Shown here: positions 10,743 through 20,956 of the stretch, in pieces
How positions within the stretch are numbered: the first letter of the stretch is position 1
How the letters are laid out: each line of letters begins with the position of its first letter
From: Amblyomma americanum
Lineage: Eukaryota; Arthropoda; Arachnida; Ixodida; Ixodidae
NCBI RefSeq assembly: GCF_052857255.1
Contig: NC_135505.1
Coordinates: 24,286,269 to 24,350,268, forward strand
Direction of reading: 5' to 3'
Length of the DNA: 64,000 nucleotides
Translations under genes and position numbers: made by a program
Notes under the pieces: generated by a model
What the model was told of the DNA's origin: nothing
Databases searched by the model: none
Seen by the model: the letters and a program-made list of their open reading frames with translations, nothing else

Positions 10743-11407
10743 CTGTAAACGACGTATATGAATTGCGCAGCGTGCATCACGCGTCCTGCGGAAATACGCA
10801 ACGTTTGAAACAACGAACACGCCAACCAAAATAATGGTGTCTCCACCCTTTTAAAGAGCGGTTCATACTGGGATTATTTCCACGCGTTAACCAGATATGG
10901 CAGAGCGCATCTCCAAAAGAAAGGTAATAATAATAAAACTGTGCTATTTGTAGTTGCTGCTGGTGTCTTCCAAGAGTAGAATTAAAGATATTCAACCATT
11001 TTCTAAATTTGAACACTTCGAATAGAATCTTTGTAAAAATACTTGTGTAACTGCGCAAGAAAATTTCTTGCGGGAGCCTGCAGCTATAAGTACTATTTTA
11101 ATTTTGTTCAAAAAAGAAGCGCCCTTTATTTGCTTGCGTTACGTAGACAAGACTCCATATCATGTAGATAACGTTTATCTTCTTATTTGTCGATACAAAA
11201 ATGCCGTCAAGCCTTTTTTTGTTGCTTCTGCTACAGCCATTATACGTCAAACTAGGTGTCTCGCGGTGTTTAGGTGTGTCCAGGTGTCTAGCGCATCATA
11301 CATCTATTTTCACATTTCTCTTAATTCTTTGCAACGTCCTTCGGCGTTGTCACGCCTTGCTTTTAGTTGATTCACGCACCGCAGCTTGATTAAACGAACT
11401 TGCGCAG

Positions 11408-11638
11408 ACTGTGATGCGAACTGAGCCTTTCGTGGCCGGAAGGCTGGAGGAGAACTTCACGCGGGCGTCCGAGTTTCTGCCGGAGAGGTGGCTGCGCTCA
11501 GCCGACGTGCAAGTAGAGAAAGAGAACACGGACACGTGGAACCTGCACCCGTTCGCCTCCTTGCCGTTCAGCATTGGACCGAGGATGTGCATAGGCCGGA
11601 GGATTGCTGAAATGGAGATCTGCATTCTGTTGGCAAAG
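11408..11638 (+). CDS. Cytochrome P450, PERF and heme-binding exon
   Basis: This 77-codon exon has acceptor GCGCAG and donor GTGTGG, both at phase 0. It reads TVMRTEPFVAGRLEENF, then FLPERW (PERF/PERW motif), HPFASLPFSIGPRMCIG (heme loop FxxGxRxCxG, with Cys as the axial iron ligand) and RRIAEMEICILLAK (L-helix). GRLEENF, HPFASLPF and C-I-G-R-R-I-A-E are typical of the mitochondrial clan (CYP24/301/302-type). All key residues of this section are intact, so the gene is probably functional. The CYP subfamily cannot be set without the N-terminal half. Confidence 0.93.
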
Positions 11639-12597
11639 GTGTGGCGCGGAGATTCTGCAAAGATTTATGAGGCGGAAAACGCATGCATACACAGCGCTAA
11701 CCATCCGTATATTTTTATGTTTTTGTGCGTCTGTGTCACGCACACTAAAAAAAAAGACCGAAAAATGTTTGCAGTTCTTTAAAGGGATCGTTGATGGAGC
11801 TGTATATGTGAACTAAAGTTTACTTCTGAAACCTCAGTTACAGCAAAGCAAATGGCAAGCATCACGCATGCATATCTGCCAAGGTTAAGTGAGCGGAACG
11901 TGGTCTATCTGTTTAATAGCTACTTGTCGGAATCACTTTTCAGGTTGTAGTAAGTGCACATATATTTCTTGATTGCGACGTGCTGGTCACCATGTCACTC
12001 ACGAAAAGAATTGGGAAGGACTACTGTGAAAGATAACACTTCGCAAAGAGAAAGTTGGAGATTGAAAAACAAGAAAAAAGGACCGGGGAATAAATCATGA
12101 GGAGCCAGAAGGCTGCTCATCAGGTCGTCGTCGTCGTGATGACTCCCACGAAAGCGCCGCTGAATTTTAAAAGAAAAGCTAAGCATCAAACTTTTCCCGG
12201 AGGCTTGTGCGTCTTCATGATGCCCTTACAATCGCCAAAGGAATTTCCTAAACCTAGTGATGGCTCTTATTTGGTGAAGACAGTGGCGAGCAGACGGCTC
12301 AACTCTTGTAGACGAAGCACGACAGGACGGAGGAGCCTATCTGCGCCGGCGTGCTTCTAAAATGGCTTAGCAGGACATCCAGCCAGCGTAGAATTAAACG
12401 CTAATAAAAGCTAGAGTTCAGTTGTGAACAGAAAAATGAAAAGTTTACTTGAAGGAGATTGATTTTTAATGCATTTTATTTTCACTTGCATGGTGTGTTG
12501 AACGCAATGTGGAAGTGCTAATGCGCTCTGCGGGTATTTTTCTTTTTCTAGCAGTTCTCTAGTGCCTCTGAAATAATTGGTTTTCCTTCATTCCTAG
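11639..12597 (+). other. P450 intron, GTGTGG...TTCCTAG
   Basis: No gene or recognised repeat is visible. It holds short low-complexity runs (GTCGTCGTCGTC near 12127) and ordinary AT-rich DNA. Confidence 0.75.
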
Positions 12598-12717
12598 GTT
12601 CTCAGGAAATATCGTGTTGAGAACCATCACGGTGATATTGGGTTTCTGATGCAATTCTCCGGGAAGCCAGCAAAACCTGCCAGGTTTCGATTTGTTCAAC
12701 TGGAAACAACGACGTGA
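12598..12717 (+). CDS. Cytochrome P450, C-terminal exon with stop
   Basis: Acceptor CATTCCTAG leads into VLRKYRVENHHGDIGF, then LMQFSGKPAKPARFRF and a TGA stop at 12715-12717. This is the usual P450 end after the L-helix: a beta-strand of the form K-Y-x-V-E followed by P-x-x-P-x-x-F-x-F. Frame follows directly from the LLAK end of the previous exon. The four visible exons together encode about 199 residues, the C-terminal 40% of a normal P450 of about 500 residues. Confidence 0.9.
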   Translation, partial: VLRKYRVENHHGDIGFLMQFSGKPAKPARFRFVQLETTT

Positions 12718-12787
12718 CAGCACCACTGCTCGAAGAGGCTTCGCGATATCATGGTCATCATCGCGACAACATTGTTCCTAAATGAAA

Positions 12788-12793
12788 AATAAA
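12788..12793 (+). promoter_or_regulatory. Polyadenylation signal AATAAA of the P450 gene
   Basis: AATAAA lies 71 bp after the P450 stop codon. It is the first such hexamer downstream and a plausible 3' processing signal. Confidence 0.6.
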
Positions 12794-12799
12794 AACAAT

Positions 12800-13960
12800 T
12801 GCTGGCATTATTGTTCTCTGCCTGAAGGGGTAGTGAGCATTCAAAAAGAGAATAAAATATAGAGAAGGTTTACTAATTCGAATCAGTGTGGAAGCACGGA
12901 TTGGGGCTACGTAGAAGACGACGATTAGCGCGCAGTGCCACGGGATAGAGCAAATGGAAGTTGGTGAGACGACGCAAGAGTGGTGCAATTTAGCATGAGG
13001 CGTGTTTGGTTACGGGCAGAGGTGGGCATCCTCACGAGGGCGAGCCGTCGTGAGGGCGTCTTTACCCTTATCTCAGGATGATTTCACTCGGTGAGATGAG
13101 GGTGAGGGATGAAAGACTTGGTGAGGTAAGGGTGAGGGAGGGAAGACATTATGAGGTGAGGGCGAGGGAGGATAGATATGATGAGGTAAGGGTGAGGGAG
13201 GGCAAGCTGCACTGTCTGAGGGCGAGAGTGGTGGTCCGAATTGTACTCAGGGCCAACGTTTTTTGTCTGTGCAGCCCCTTATGAATTCGCTTTTTAAAGC
13301 GCTAGTTCTTAGGGTGAACGTTCACGGGGAAGACATAGTTTCTGCAGTCTGGAGGTACACGAGACAAAGACGAAAGTCGGAGAACCACACCTTCTCCGTC
13401 GTCGCGATGTACCACACCGTGGACCATGCAATGCCGAAAAAGGCGCTCTTTTAACTCAAACTTTGGTTGATATATTTAATGATGTAAGTTTGCGTGATAC
13501 TGCATCATTTTAGACTTGTACTGCGGAAGAATTGGCCATTTTCTAGATTCATAGATCCCTGGGAGTCCTGATTCCACTCCTGGCGTAGATGTGCAGCGGT
13601 TCAGCTACGCGCCACTGACCTGCGATGGCAGGTGCTGCCGTCGGTAGGGCTTGTGAGACCCGTGTTGCTCCTGAGGAATCTCTCGCGACTAATCATTAAT
13701 TCAACTGTCACGGTGGGCGGTTTGCTCGCAATCCAGTGGGCAGATTGTGATAGCTATTATTAAAGAATTAAGTTGGGCTAGTTGGTGCAGGATAGCGTCA
13801 CAATGTCACTTGACCAAGGTGGCCTACGTGCTAGAAGCAGGCTTTGGAGAGACAGACAACCACTTTTCGGTGGAGTGCAAGCGCTAGGGCAATAAAATGG
13901 CAACCACAGGAATCGTTCAATCCAGACTCGAGGAATTAGTGATTACCATTATTCAGCCCA
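12800..13960. other. 3' flank of the P450 gene, mostly non-coding
   Basis: Apart from the 30 bp minisatellite (13092-13212) and one PLE-type end motif (TTGGGCTAGTTGGTGC at 13773-13788), no gene is seen. About 13551-13690 has a SINE-like feel (CTCCTGGCGTAGATGTGCAG) but no clear A and B boxes. Confidence 0.5.
13092..13212 (+). repeat. Minisatellite, about 4 copies of a 30 bp unit
   Basis: Degenerate units contain TGAGGTAAGGGTGAGGGAGG. The period is near 30 bp, a multiple of three, so the + frame reads repeated E-V-R-V-R-E-G-R blocks (about 13080-13210). It is not clearly a gene: there is no other domain, and the frame continues only briefly. Confidence 0.8.
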
Positions 13961-15171
13961 AATGCTGCATTTGACTGGCCGGTTTTATTGGAAGAGCCCT
14001 AATGGTGAGGATAGAAATGAAATTGACTTCATACTATGCGCTCACCCTGGTATCGTGCAGGATGTGGAGGTCCTCGGAAAGGTGCGCTGTAGCGACCACA
14101 GAATGGAAAGGTCTCGAATTAGCTTTGACTTGAAGAGGGAGCGGAACAACCTAGTAAAGAGGAAGTCCATTCACGCGTTAACGGCAAGAGGGAAAAAAGA
14201 ATTCAGGATATCGCTGCAGAACAGATATTCAGCTTTAAGTGAGGAAGGCGACCTTAATGTTGATACAATGAACAATAATCTGACAGCTATCTTTAAGGAG
14301 TGCGCAGAACGAATATGCGGAGGCTATCTGAGAATACCGGGAGGCTATCTGAGGAGACGAATGATCTGATTAAGAAAGGTCAGAGCATGAGGGCGTCTAA
14401 CCCTACAGACAGAATATAACTAGCAGAGCTATCTATGTTAATAAATAAGGGCAAGGTAGCCGACATAAGGAAGTTTAATATGGAGATAATCGAGCATTGT
14501 CTAAAGAACGGAGGTAGCATAAAACCGGTGAAGCGGAAGTTAGGCATAGGTAAAAACCAGATGCATGCGTTACGAGAAAAGGAGGGCAATGTCTTTAGCA
14601 ATATGTATAAGATAGTTAAAGTAGCCAAAGATTTCTATACAAATCTATACAGTAGCCAATGCAATCAGGACGTTAATGACGGAGACTGTAGCTCACAGCA
14701 ATGCGTCATCCCGCCAGTAACAAAAGATTAAATAAAGAAAGCCTTAGGAACAATGCAAAGGGGAAAAACAGCTGGGGAGGATCAGGTAACAGCAGATCAG
14801 TTGAAAGACGGAGGGGATATTCTGCTAGAAAAACTAGCCACCCTGTATAAGCAATGCCTTATGACTTCGACCGTACCATAAGCTTGGAAGAACGCAAATA
14901 AAATCTTAATTCATAAGAAAGGAGACGCCAAAGTCTTGAAAAATTACAGACCGATCAGCTTAATGTCTGTTGCCTACAAGGTATTTACTAAGGTAATCGC
15001 TAATAGAGTCAGGGAACCTTAGACTTTAATCAACCAAATGATCAGGCAGGATTTCGTAAAGGATATTTCACAATACATCATATTCACACCATCAATCAGA
15101 TAGAGAAATGCGCAGAATATAACCAAACCCTATATATAGCCTTCATTGATTATGAGAAAGCATTTGACACC

Positions 15172-15603
15172 GTGGAAACCTCAGCAGTCATACAGGCATT
15201 CCAGAATTGGGGTGTACATGAGCCTTATGTCGAAATCCTAGAAGGTATATATTGGAACTGTACAGCTACCATAGTCCTCCATAAAGTCATCAATAAAATT
15301 CTAATAAGGAAAGGCGTCAGGCAAGGGGACACGATCTCGCCAATCCTATTGACCACCTGTTTACAGCAGGTATTTCGACGCCTGAACTGGGAACAGTTGG
15401 GGATAAGAGTTAATAGAGAAAACCTAATTAATCTGCGATTCGCTGATGACATTGCCCTTCTGAGCCAGTCAGGAGATGAACTGCAAATAATGATCAATGA
15501 GTTAGACAGACAAAGCAGTACGGTGGGTCTAAAAATAACATGCAGAAACCAATGTAATGTTGAACAGTCTAGCAAGAGAACAGCAGTTCACAATTGGCAA
15601 TGA
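15172..15603 (+). pseudogene. RTE reverse transcriptase palm segment
   Basis: This is the longest surviving open piece of the interrupted RTE. It begins just after the motif A Asp and covers motif B (RKGVRQGDTISPILL) and motif C (LRFADDIALLSQ) with the following helix (LQIMINELDRQSSTVGLK). The catalytic FADD is intact here, but the ORF around it is broken, so no enzyme is made. Confidence 0.85.
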
Positions 15604-15764
15604 GATGGTGAAAGTGGTAGAGGAATTTGTACTACTACTCAGGGAAGGTAGTGACTGCTGATCCGGATCATGAGAGGAAAATAACTAGAAGGGTGAGAAT
15701 GGGTTGGAGCGCATATGGCAGGTTCTCTCAGATCATGAATAGCAGGTTACCAATATCCCTTAAG

Positions 15765-15778
15765 AGAAAAGTGTACAA
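15765..15778 (+). repeat. Left target-site duplication of the I-group LINE
   Basis: AGAAAAGTGTACAA occurs here and again at 20943-20956. Joining the two flanks at this repeat restores the RTE reading (LKRKVY to LRKVYNS), so this is a genuine insertion footprint. Confidence 0.95.
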
Positions 15779-16305
15779 ACCCCGCAGGGGGGCGTCTGCA
15801 GCTTGCAGGCGTCGGTGAGTGGCGACACCGCGGGTTCCCGAGCATCCGCAGGGACATCCCCACAAGGGATGATGGTGAACAGTGCATCACCACGGACCCG
15901 AGCACCCGCGTCTAGCCGTGCGTGGCCTCGCCGTGTCCGGGGAAAAGGGGATCCTCGTGGTTGAGCAGATGCTGAGCGTTTGGACCTTTAAGGCCCCTCG
16001 GCGGAGGCAACACACCACTTTGGCTCCAGCTTCCTGTAGACGGCACCTCCGGCCTGACCCGACCGGGGGAAATCGGCAGTCGCCTTTTCCTATCCTCCCC
16101 TCTATCTTTCACTTTCCTACCCCTTTCTCACAACTCTCCTGTCTCCTACTCACTTCTAGTTTCTTCCTTTTTTTCTGGCGGCGAGGGTTAACCTTGTGTG
16201 GCCAACCACCCAGAGTTGCGTCATATTGGGTTATAGTTGGGGTGTACAGCTGGCGAGGGTAGGACTTGTTTGTAAGTTCCTGTCCCGTCCCCAAGTTGGG
16301 CTCCA

Positions 16306-17526
16306 TTGTGGGTGGCTGGCACCGTAGCCGAAAAACACACTTATCCTATGGCAAACCTTCTCTCAGCAACTGATCGCCCTCACAAGAGAGGGTGGACCGA
16401 GGTAACTCAAAATTTCATGACAAAAAAGAAACAAAGTTTTCCTAAGTTTCATGTGATTCATAGTGAGCAAAGTGACCAATCTGCTAGAATAATCTCCCCA
16501 TTCATTATAGAAAAATATTTGACGGGTGCCTTCGGCTTTGGCTACAAGGCTACAAAAATGGCCAGTGGAGATCTCTTACTGGAACTCCGAGATAGCATCC
16601 AACACCCAAAACTTTCCAACATTGTGTCCATGGGTGACATCCCTGTATCCATATCTGCCCACCGATCCCTCAATACAGTCCGGGGTGTAATTTCAGAGTA
16701 TGATTTTCTGCACCTCACTGAACAAGAAATCAAAGAAGGGCTTGCTGAACAAAACGTTTTTGATGTCCACAGGATAAAAATAAGAAAAGAAGGCAAAGAA
16801 ATACCAACAAAGCACATAGTCTTGATATTTGCACATAGTACTCTCCCAGACTCAATTGAAGTGGGTTACCGAAAAATAAACCTGAGACCCTACATTCCTA
16901 ACCCTCGACGATGCTTTAACTGTCAAAAGTTCGGCCATGGCTCAGGGAGTTGCCGCGGTCGTAAAACTTGCGCAAAATGTGCTTCAAACGATCACTCTTC
17001 TGATGACTGCGACGGCACCCCACGCTGCGCAAACTGTGAGGGAGACCATGCTGTATACTCCAGGGCATGTCCGTCCTGGAAGAAAGAAAAAGCAATAATC
17101 ACACTCAAAACTACTGAAAACATTTCGTTCAATGAAGCAAGAAGGCGATGCACACAAACAAGCACATTCTCCTTCACAGCCAAAACAAACTTTGCCGATG
17201 TGGTGCGTGGGCGCGGCGCACCACAACAGGTTTCGGCACCAGCCCAGGCCACTCGCAGTGAGCCTATGGTGGGGCCATCCGCGCCCCCAGGTGCAGTAGG
17301 TAACACTTCCCCGCCAACCCAAAAAGAGGCCTCGCAGACCCCCGTGTCCGTGGCCCCCAAGACCTCCTCCCACAGGCCGACGTCCAACTATAATGTCCAC
17401 GTGCCCTCCGCACGGTCGTCCAGCGCCTCTGCAGAGGCGATGGACACGACTCAGGGCAGCCCCGTGCCATCCACGTCGGGTGGTCGGCAGAGCTCTCTGG
17501 ATCGGTCAAAAAAAGACAGGCCCTGA
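16306..17526 (+). CDS. I-group LINE ORF1, Gag-like zinc-knuckle protein
   Basis: This is an uninterrupted frame of 406 codons; a second in-frame Met is at 16348. ORF1 proteins of I-group LINEs bind element RNA in cytoplasmic particles. The N-terminal half has an RRM-like stretch (SMGDIPVSISAHRSLN, residues about 108-123). Three Cys/His knuckles follow: CFNCQKFGHGSGSC (residues 203-216), CAKCASNDHSSDDC and CANCEGDHAVYSRAC. The C-terminal 120 residues are Pro/Ser/Thr-rich and disordered. The stop is 58 bp before the ORF2 start. ORF1 looks intact, unlike ORF2. Confidence 0.9.
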   Translation: MWVAGTVAEKHTYPMANLLSATDRPHKRGWTEVTQNFMTKKKQSFPKFHVIHSEQSDQSARIISPFIIEKYLTGAFGFGYKATKMASGDLLLELRDSIQHPKLSNIVSMGDIPVSISAHRSLNTVRGVISEYDFLHLTEQEIKEGLAEQNVFDVHRIKIRKEGKEIPTKHIVLIFAHSTLPDSIEVGYRKINLRPYIPNPRRCFNCQKFGHGSGSCRGRKTCAKCASNDHSSDDCDGTPRCANCEGDHAVYSRACPSWKKEKAIITLKTTENISFNEARRRCTQTSTFSFTAKTNFADVVRGRGAPQQVSAPAQATRSEPMVGPSAPPGAVGNTSPPTQKEASQTPVSVAPKTSSHRPTSNYNVHVPSARSSSASAEAMDTTQGSPVPSTSGGRQSSLDRSKKDRP

Positions 17527-17584
17527 ATCAAAGGGCCACAAATAACTTAATCTAGTTTTAACTACATAGGAAAACAAAATTAAG

Positions 17585-18495
17585 ATGGCTTTCATAATGC
17601 AATGGAACTGTAGAGGACTTATGAATAACTACAGTGACATAAAAGATATCCTAAGAGCACACGCTCCTGTTGCATTATGTCTACAAGAGACAAATTTAGG
17701 GCCTCAAAACAATAATTGTCTTAAGAATTATGCTGTTTATCGCCACGACCGAGAACAGGGGAGCAGGCTGTCAGGAGGTGTGGCAATTATAGTCAGAAAC
17801 GGTGTCCCGGCTAGTGAGCTTAAACTAAAAACAACACTTGAGGCAGTAGCAACCACTCTGCCTGCACATAAAACGATTACAGTGTGCTCTTTATATATTG
17901 AGCCACAGTTGAAATTAACACTCCTTGACTTAGAGGGTCTTTTAGATCAGTTACCAGAGCCATACCTGGTACTTGGCTACTTTAATGCACATTCTCGTTT
18001 TTGGGGAATCGAGAAAACGGACGCTAGAGGGCAGCTCATCGAGGATTTTATTCTATCCACTAATGTCTGTTTGCTGAACTCGGGTAAGCCCACATACTGT
18101 TCCCCATCCTCAGGAAGAATGAGTGTTTTAGATTTGTCTTTTAGTTCACCATCTGTTTTTAGCGATTTTAACTGGAGTGTTTTAGACAATCCATATGGGA
18201 GCGATCATCTCCCTGTTTTAATAGGTCTGTCACCCTCGCCAGCAATTATTCCAACAAAATCGCAGCGTTGGAAACTACATTTAGCTGATTGGGCATTGTT
18301 TCAAGAAAAAGCTAGTTTACAGGATATAATTTTAGAAAACCACAGCATAGATGAGATAAATGAAATTTTCACAACATACATTCTTTCTGCTGCACATGTA
18401 TCAATTCCTAAATCCACAGGAGTGGTGTGCCAAAACCACAAAATTTGGTACACACGAGAATGCAAGGAGGCAAAAAAACTACTACTTAATATAAG
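17585..18495 (+). pseudogene. I-group LINE ORF2, AP-endonuclease part
   Basis: ORF2 starts at ATG 17585. This part is the apurinic-like endonuclease that nicks the target: MQWNCRG (residues 6-12), CLQETN, then GYFNAHSRFWG, and YGSDHLPVLIG at the end. The canonical GDFNAH has lost its Asp: codon 132 (17978-17980) is Tyr. That change would be expected to cripple cleavage, although the frame itself remains open. The linker beyond 18450 ends abruptly at the deletion described for the RT part. Confidence 0.88.
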
Positions 18496-19100
18496 ATTAA
18501 CATTTTTTCTTGAATCCTGTGAACTTCTTGATGCCCATCACTGTGGTTTTAAAAAGGTATGCTGCACAACCGATCACCTAGTCCGTCTTGAATATACTGT
18601 TCGAGAAGCTTTCATTCATAAGCAACACCGTCTCGCTGTATTTTTCGATTTAGAAAGGGCATACGAGACGGCCTGGCGGTTCGGGATTCTTCAAGACCTT
18701 GCCGAGCTTGACATTCGAGGAAGAATGTTGAACTGCCTAAAAGACTTCTTATCTAATCGTTCATTTCACGTCCGCCTGGGTACAACCCTTTCGAGAAATT
18801 TCATTCAGGAAAACGGAGTACCTCACGGCTGCATTTTAAGCAGAACTCTCTTCGTTGTGAAAATGAAATCTCTTACGAAAATAATCCCAAGGTCCGTTAT
18901 GTACTCGGTCTATGTGGACGACCTTCAAATACCTTGCACATCCTCCAATGTATCGACATATGAAAGACAAATACAATTGACAATAAATAAACTAGCAGCA
19001 TGGGCAGATAAAAATGGTTTCCGGTTTCCCTACAAAAATCAGTGGCAATTCTGCTCTCATTACAACGAGGATTACAGGCAGATCCGACCCTACATCTGAA
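18496..19100 (+). pseudogene. I-group LINE ORF2, RT palm with internal deletion
   Basis: The same frame as the endonuclease continues, but the region that should carry the RT fingers (SYRPI-type motifs, roughly 200 residues) is missing. Linker sequence (KEAKKLLLNIR) passes almost directly to HCGFKKVCCTTDHLVRLE. Palm motifs follow: VFFDLERAYETAW (motif A), GVPHGCILS (motif B, usually GVPQG) and YVDD (18911-18922, residues 443-446). A frameshift near 19040 ends the frame. The join stays in frame, so the deletion may have been inherited from a parent copy. Confidence 0.85.
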
Positions 19101-19491
19101 CGATACCGAGTTGCCCGTAAAAAATGAGCACAAATTTTTAGGTATAACATTTGAGAAAAAGCTCCCTTTCCTGCCTCATATTAATGCATTAAAAAAGAAA
19201 ATTTCCCGATCACTGAATATACTCAAAGTCCTTTCACGTAAACACTGGGGTTCTGACAGGCCAAGCCTCCTAAAAATCTACCGCTCTGTGGTAGGATCCT
19301 GCTTAGATTATGGCAGTATAGTATATGGTTCAGCAAGACCATCGTATATGAAACGACTCGACCCAGTGCACAATTCAGGTTTACGCCTTTCAACTGGTAC
19401 TTACAGGACGTCACCTATAAGCAGTATTTACGTTGAAACCAACGAGCCGTCACAGACAGAAGAGCCATGCTCACATGCTCGTACATTCTAA
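19042..19491 (+). pseudogene. I-group LINE ORF2, thumb/connection segment
   Basis: This continues the same ORF2 in another frame. It reads HKFLGITFEKKLPFLPHI, then DYGSIVYGSARPSYMKRL, the usual thumb-to-connection stretch of I-group RTs. It ends in a second frameshift near 19450. Confidence 0.85.
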
Positions 19492-20132
19492 AAATTCGTT
19501 CACTGCACAAACATATTTGTTACCCCATCGCTACAGAGTGCCCATCCAGAGTACTCTTTAACAATAAACTGGAAGCTACCCGTCCACTGCTCTTACGTTT
19601 CGAAGACATATGTCAGAAACTTGGCGTACTAGACATATTGCCAAGCATTTCTCGAAGACGAGGTCCACTTCCGCCATGGTACAACTTTCCGGAAATATGT
19701 GATCTCACTCTTACAGGCTTCCGTAAAAAACATATCCCGCAAGAAAATATCATACACGAATTCCTCACACTTGAAGAAAAATACAGTAATTACGCAGCCT
19801 TTTATACAGACGGTTCCAAAACAGACGCTTACGTTAGAAGTGCAGCGGTACACGGGAATTGGTACAAAATAGTAAGACTTCCACAGTGTGCTTCAATCTT
19901 CACTGCGGAATTTTACGCTATCTGTGTAGCCGTAGAAAAAATAGTAAATGAGAACCTCACCAACAGTATTATTTACTCAGACTCGTTAAGTTGGCTTACA
20001 GCCATTCATTCCAGAAATGCAATAACTCCGCTACTTGGGGACCTTATGCACAACATTAAAACAGCCATAGCAAAAGGACAAAACATTAAACTCTTTTTGG
20101 GTACCAAGTCATGTCGGCATAAAGGGCAATGA
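19467..20132 (+). pseudogene. I-group LINE ORF2, RNase H domain
   Basis: This is the third frame of the broken ORF2. The RNase H core is clear: AAFYTDGSKTDAYV (first Asp), FTAEFYAICVAVEKI (Glu) and IIYSDSLSWLTAI (second Asp). The frame is lost near 20098, where a different frame carries WVPSHVGIKGNERAD, the last RNase H Asp motif. The domain removes element RNA from the first cDNA strand. Confidence 0.88.
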
Positions 20133-20475
20133 AAGAGCAGATTTGTGTGCTGCTCAAGCTTGTGGCAAGCTTATAAAGAATGCAAATGTGCCCTATAAAG
20201 ATTACATGAAATTGCTACAATCTAAGGCAAGGAAAATTTGGCAGTCCTCTTGGGACAGAGAATTAAATAACAAGCTACACTTAATAAAACCAGTGCTCGG
20301 TGAATGGAAGTCATGTGTGGATCAGAAACGTTTCAACGAAGTCATTATCTGTCGCCTCCGTATAGGCCACACACACATTACTCACAACTTCCTGCTAACA
20401 AAAGAAGACAAACCAGTTTGTACATGTGGAGACGAACTTACAATTAGTCACATTTTAATTCATGTTCTAAACTAG
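20098..20475 (+). pseudogene. I-group LINE ORF2, C-terminal segment
   Basis: It opens with WVPSHVGIKGNERADL (end of RNase H) and closes with RLRIGHTHITHNFLL, then CTCGDELTISHIL, the Cys/His C-terminal motif of I-group ORF2. A stop follows at 20473-20475. The usual few tens of residues after the motif are missing or replaced. Confidence 0.82.
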
Positions 20476-20942
20476 AAAAGCTATGAAAAAAGTGCTTCTC
20501 TCCGTTTTATAACCAACGCATCCCTTTTCATCCATCACTGATTTTAGGTGAAAATGTAATTGTGGACATGTCCTGTGTTTTTAGATTTTTAACAGAAGCT
20601 GATGTCCTTAAAGATATGTAAAACATGACCCAGTACTTTGCCTGATGCACCTCAGCCACTTTTGTATTCTGAGAAAAGGGCTGAGGTTTTTATCTTGATT
20701 GGTTGGGGGCCTCCAGTCCTTGCCCAGCCAAGGACGGCTGATGAGGTTAACCAGCCTCCTTTGACACCTTTAATATCTTGTTTTGCTCTCAATACTCGGC
20801 AGACGGATATTACCTTTTAGGCACTCTACACCCCCATATTTTTTATACCTTTGTAAAATTATACAGAAAAGAATTTCTCATACCTTGAGCTTGGCGCATG
20901 ATAGCCTTAGTCGCTTATGCACCATTAAACTCAACTCAACTC

Positions 20943-20956
20943 AGAAAAGTGTACAA
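20943..20956 (+). repeat. Right target-site duplication of the I-group LINE
   Basis: This is the second copy of AGAAAAGTGTACAA, exactly after the CAACT-type tail. The RTE reading resumes across it. Confidence 0.95.

Larger units (their letters stand above)
6352..11407 (+). other. P450 intron (5.06 kb), GTATGT...GCGCAG
   Basis: This intron is bounded by exons in matching phase. It contains a degenerate PLE on the - strand (about 6645-8757), an uncharacterised GC-richer block (about 8760-10540) and foldback hairpin 4 (about 10553-10742). About 10745-11400 is AT-rich and shows no gene or recognised repeat. Confidence 0.8.
13930..15778 (+). mobile_element. RTE-clade LINE, left part (interrupted)
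   Basis: The left part of an RTE LINE is cut by an I-group LINE at 15778. Order: endonuclease end (SPNGEDRNEIDFILC and CSDHRM, 13990-14105), linker, fingers (KTAGEDQVTADQL near 14770 and [13 protein letters not shown] near 14943), palm motif A (DYEKAFD near 15148), GVRQGDTISPIL near 15315, and motif C FADD (15439-15450). Stops near 14360, 14735, 14880 and 15020 and several frame changes show decay. The 5' part of the endonuclease is missing. It continues at 20943-21400 after the insertion. Confidence 0.88.
15779..20942 (+). mobile_element. I-group non-LTR retrotransposon, nearly full length, 5.16 kb
   Basis: This complete insertion is flanked by a 14 bp TSD. The 5' end starts ACCCCGCAGGGGGGCG and is followed by a GC-rich 5' UTR of about 0.5 kb. 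ORF1 (16306-17526) encodes a zinc-knuckle protein. ORF2 (17585 to about 20475) encodes AP-endonuclease, RT and RNase H and ends in a Cys/His motif. The 3' UTR ends in a short (CAACT)n tail (CTCAACTCAACTC before 20943). RNase H together with the CCHC ORF1 places it in the I group rather than Jockey or RTE. ORF2 has an internal deletion and at least three frameshifts, so this copy is dead despite its complete ends. Confidence 0.92.

Noticed and set aside
11411..11782. P450 frame beyond LLAK as coding
   Set aside because: After AAG|GTGTGG (11638/11639) the translation loses P450 character, and the true C-terminus is at 12598-12717.
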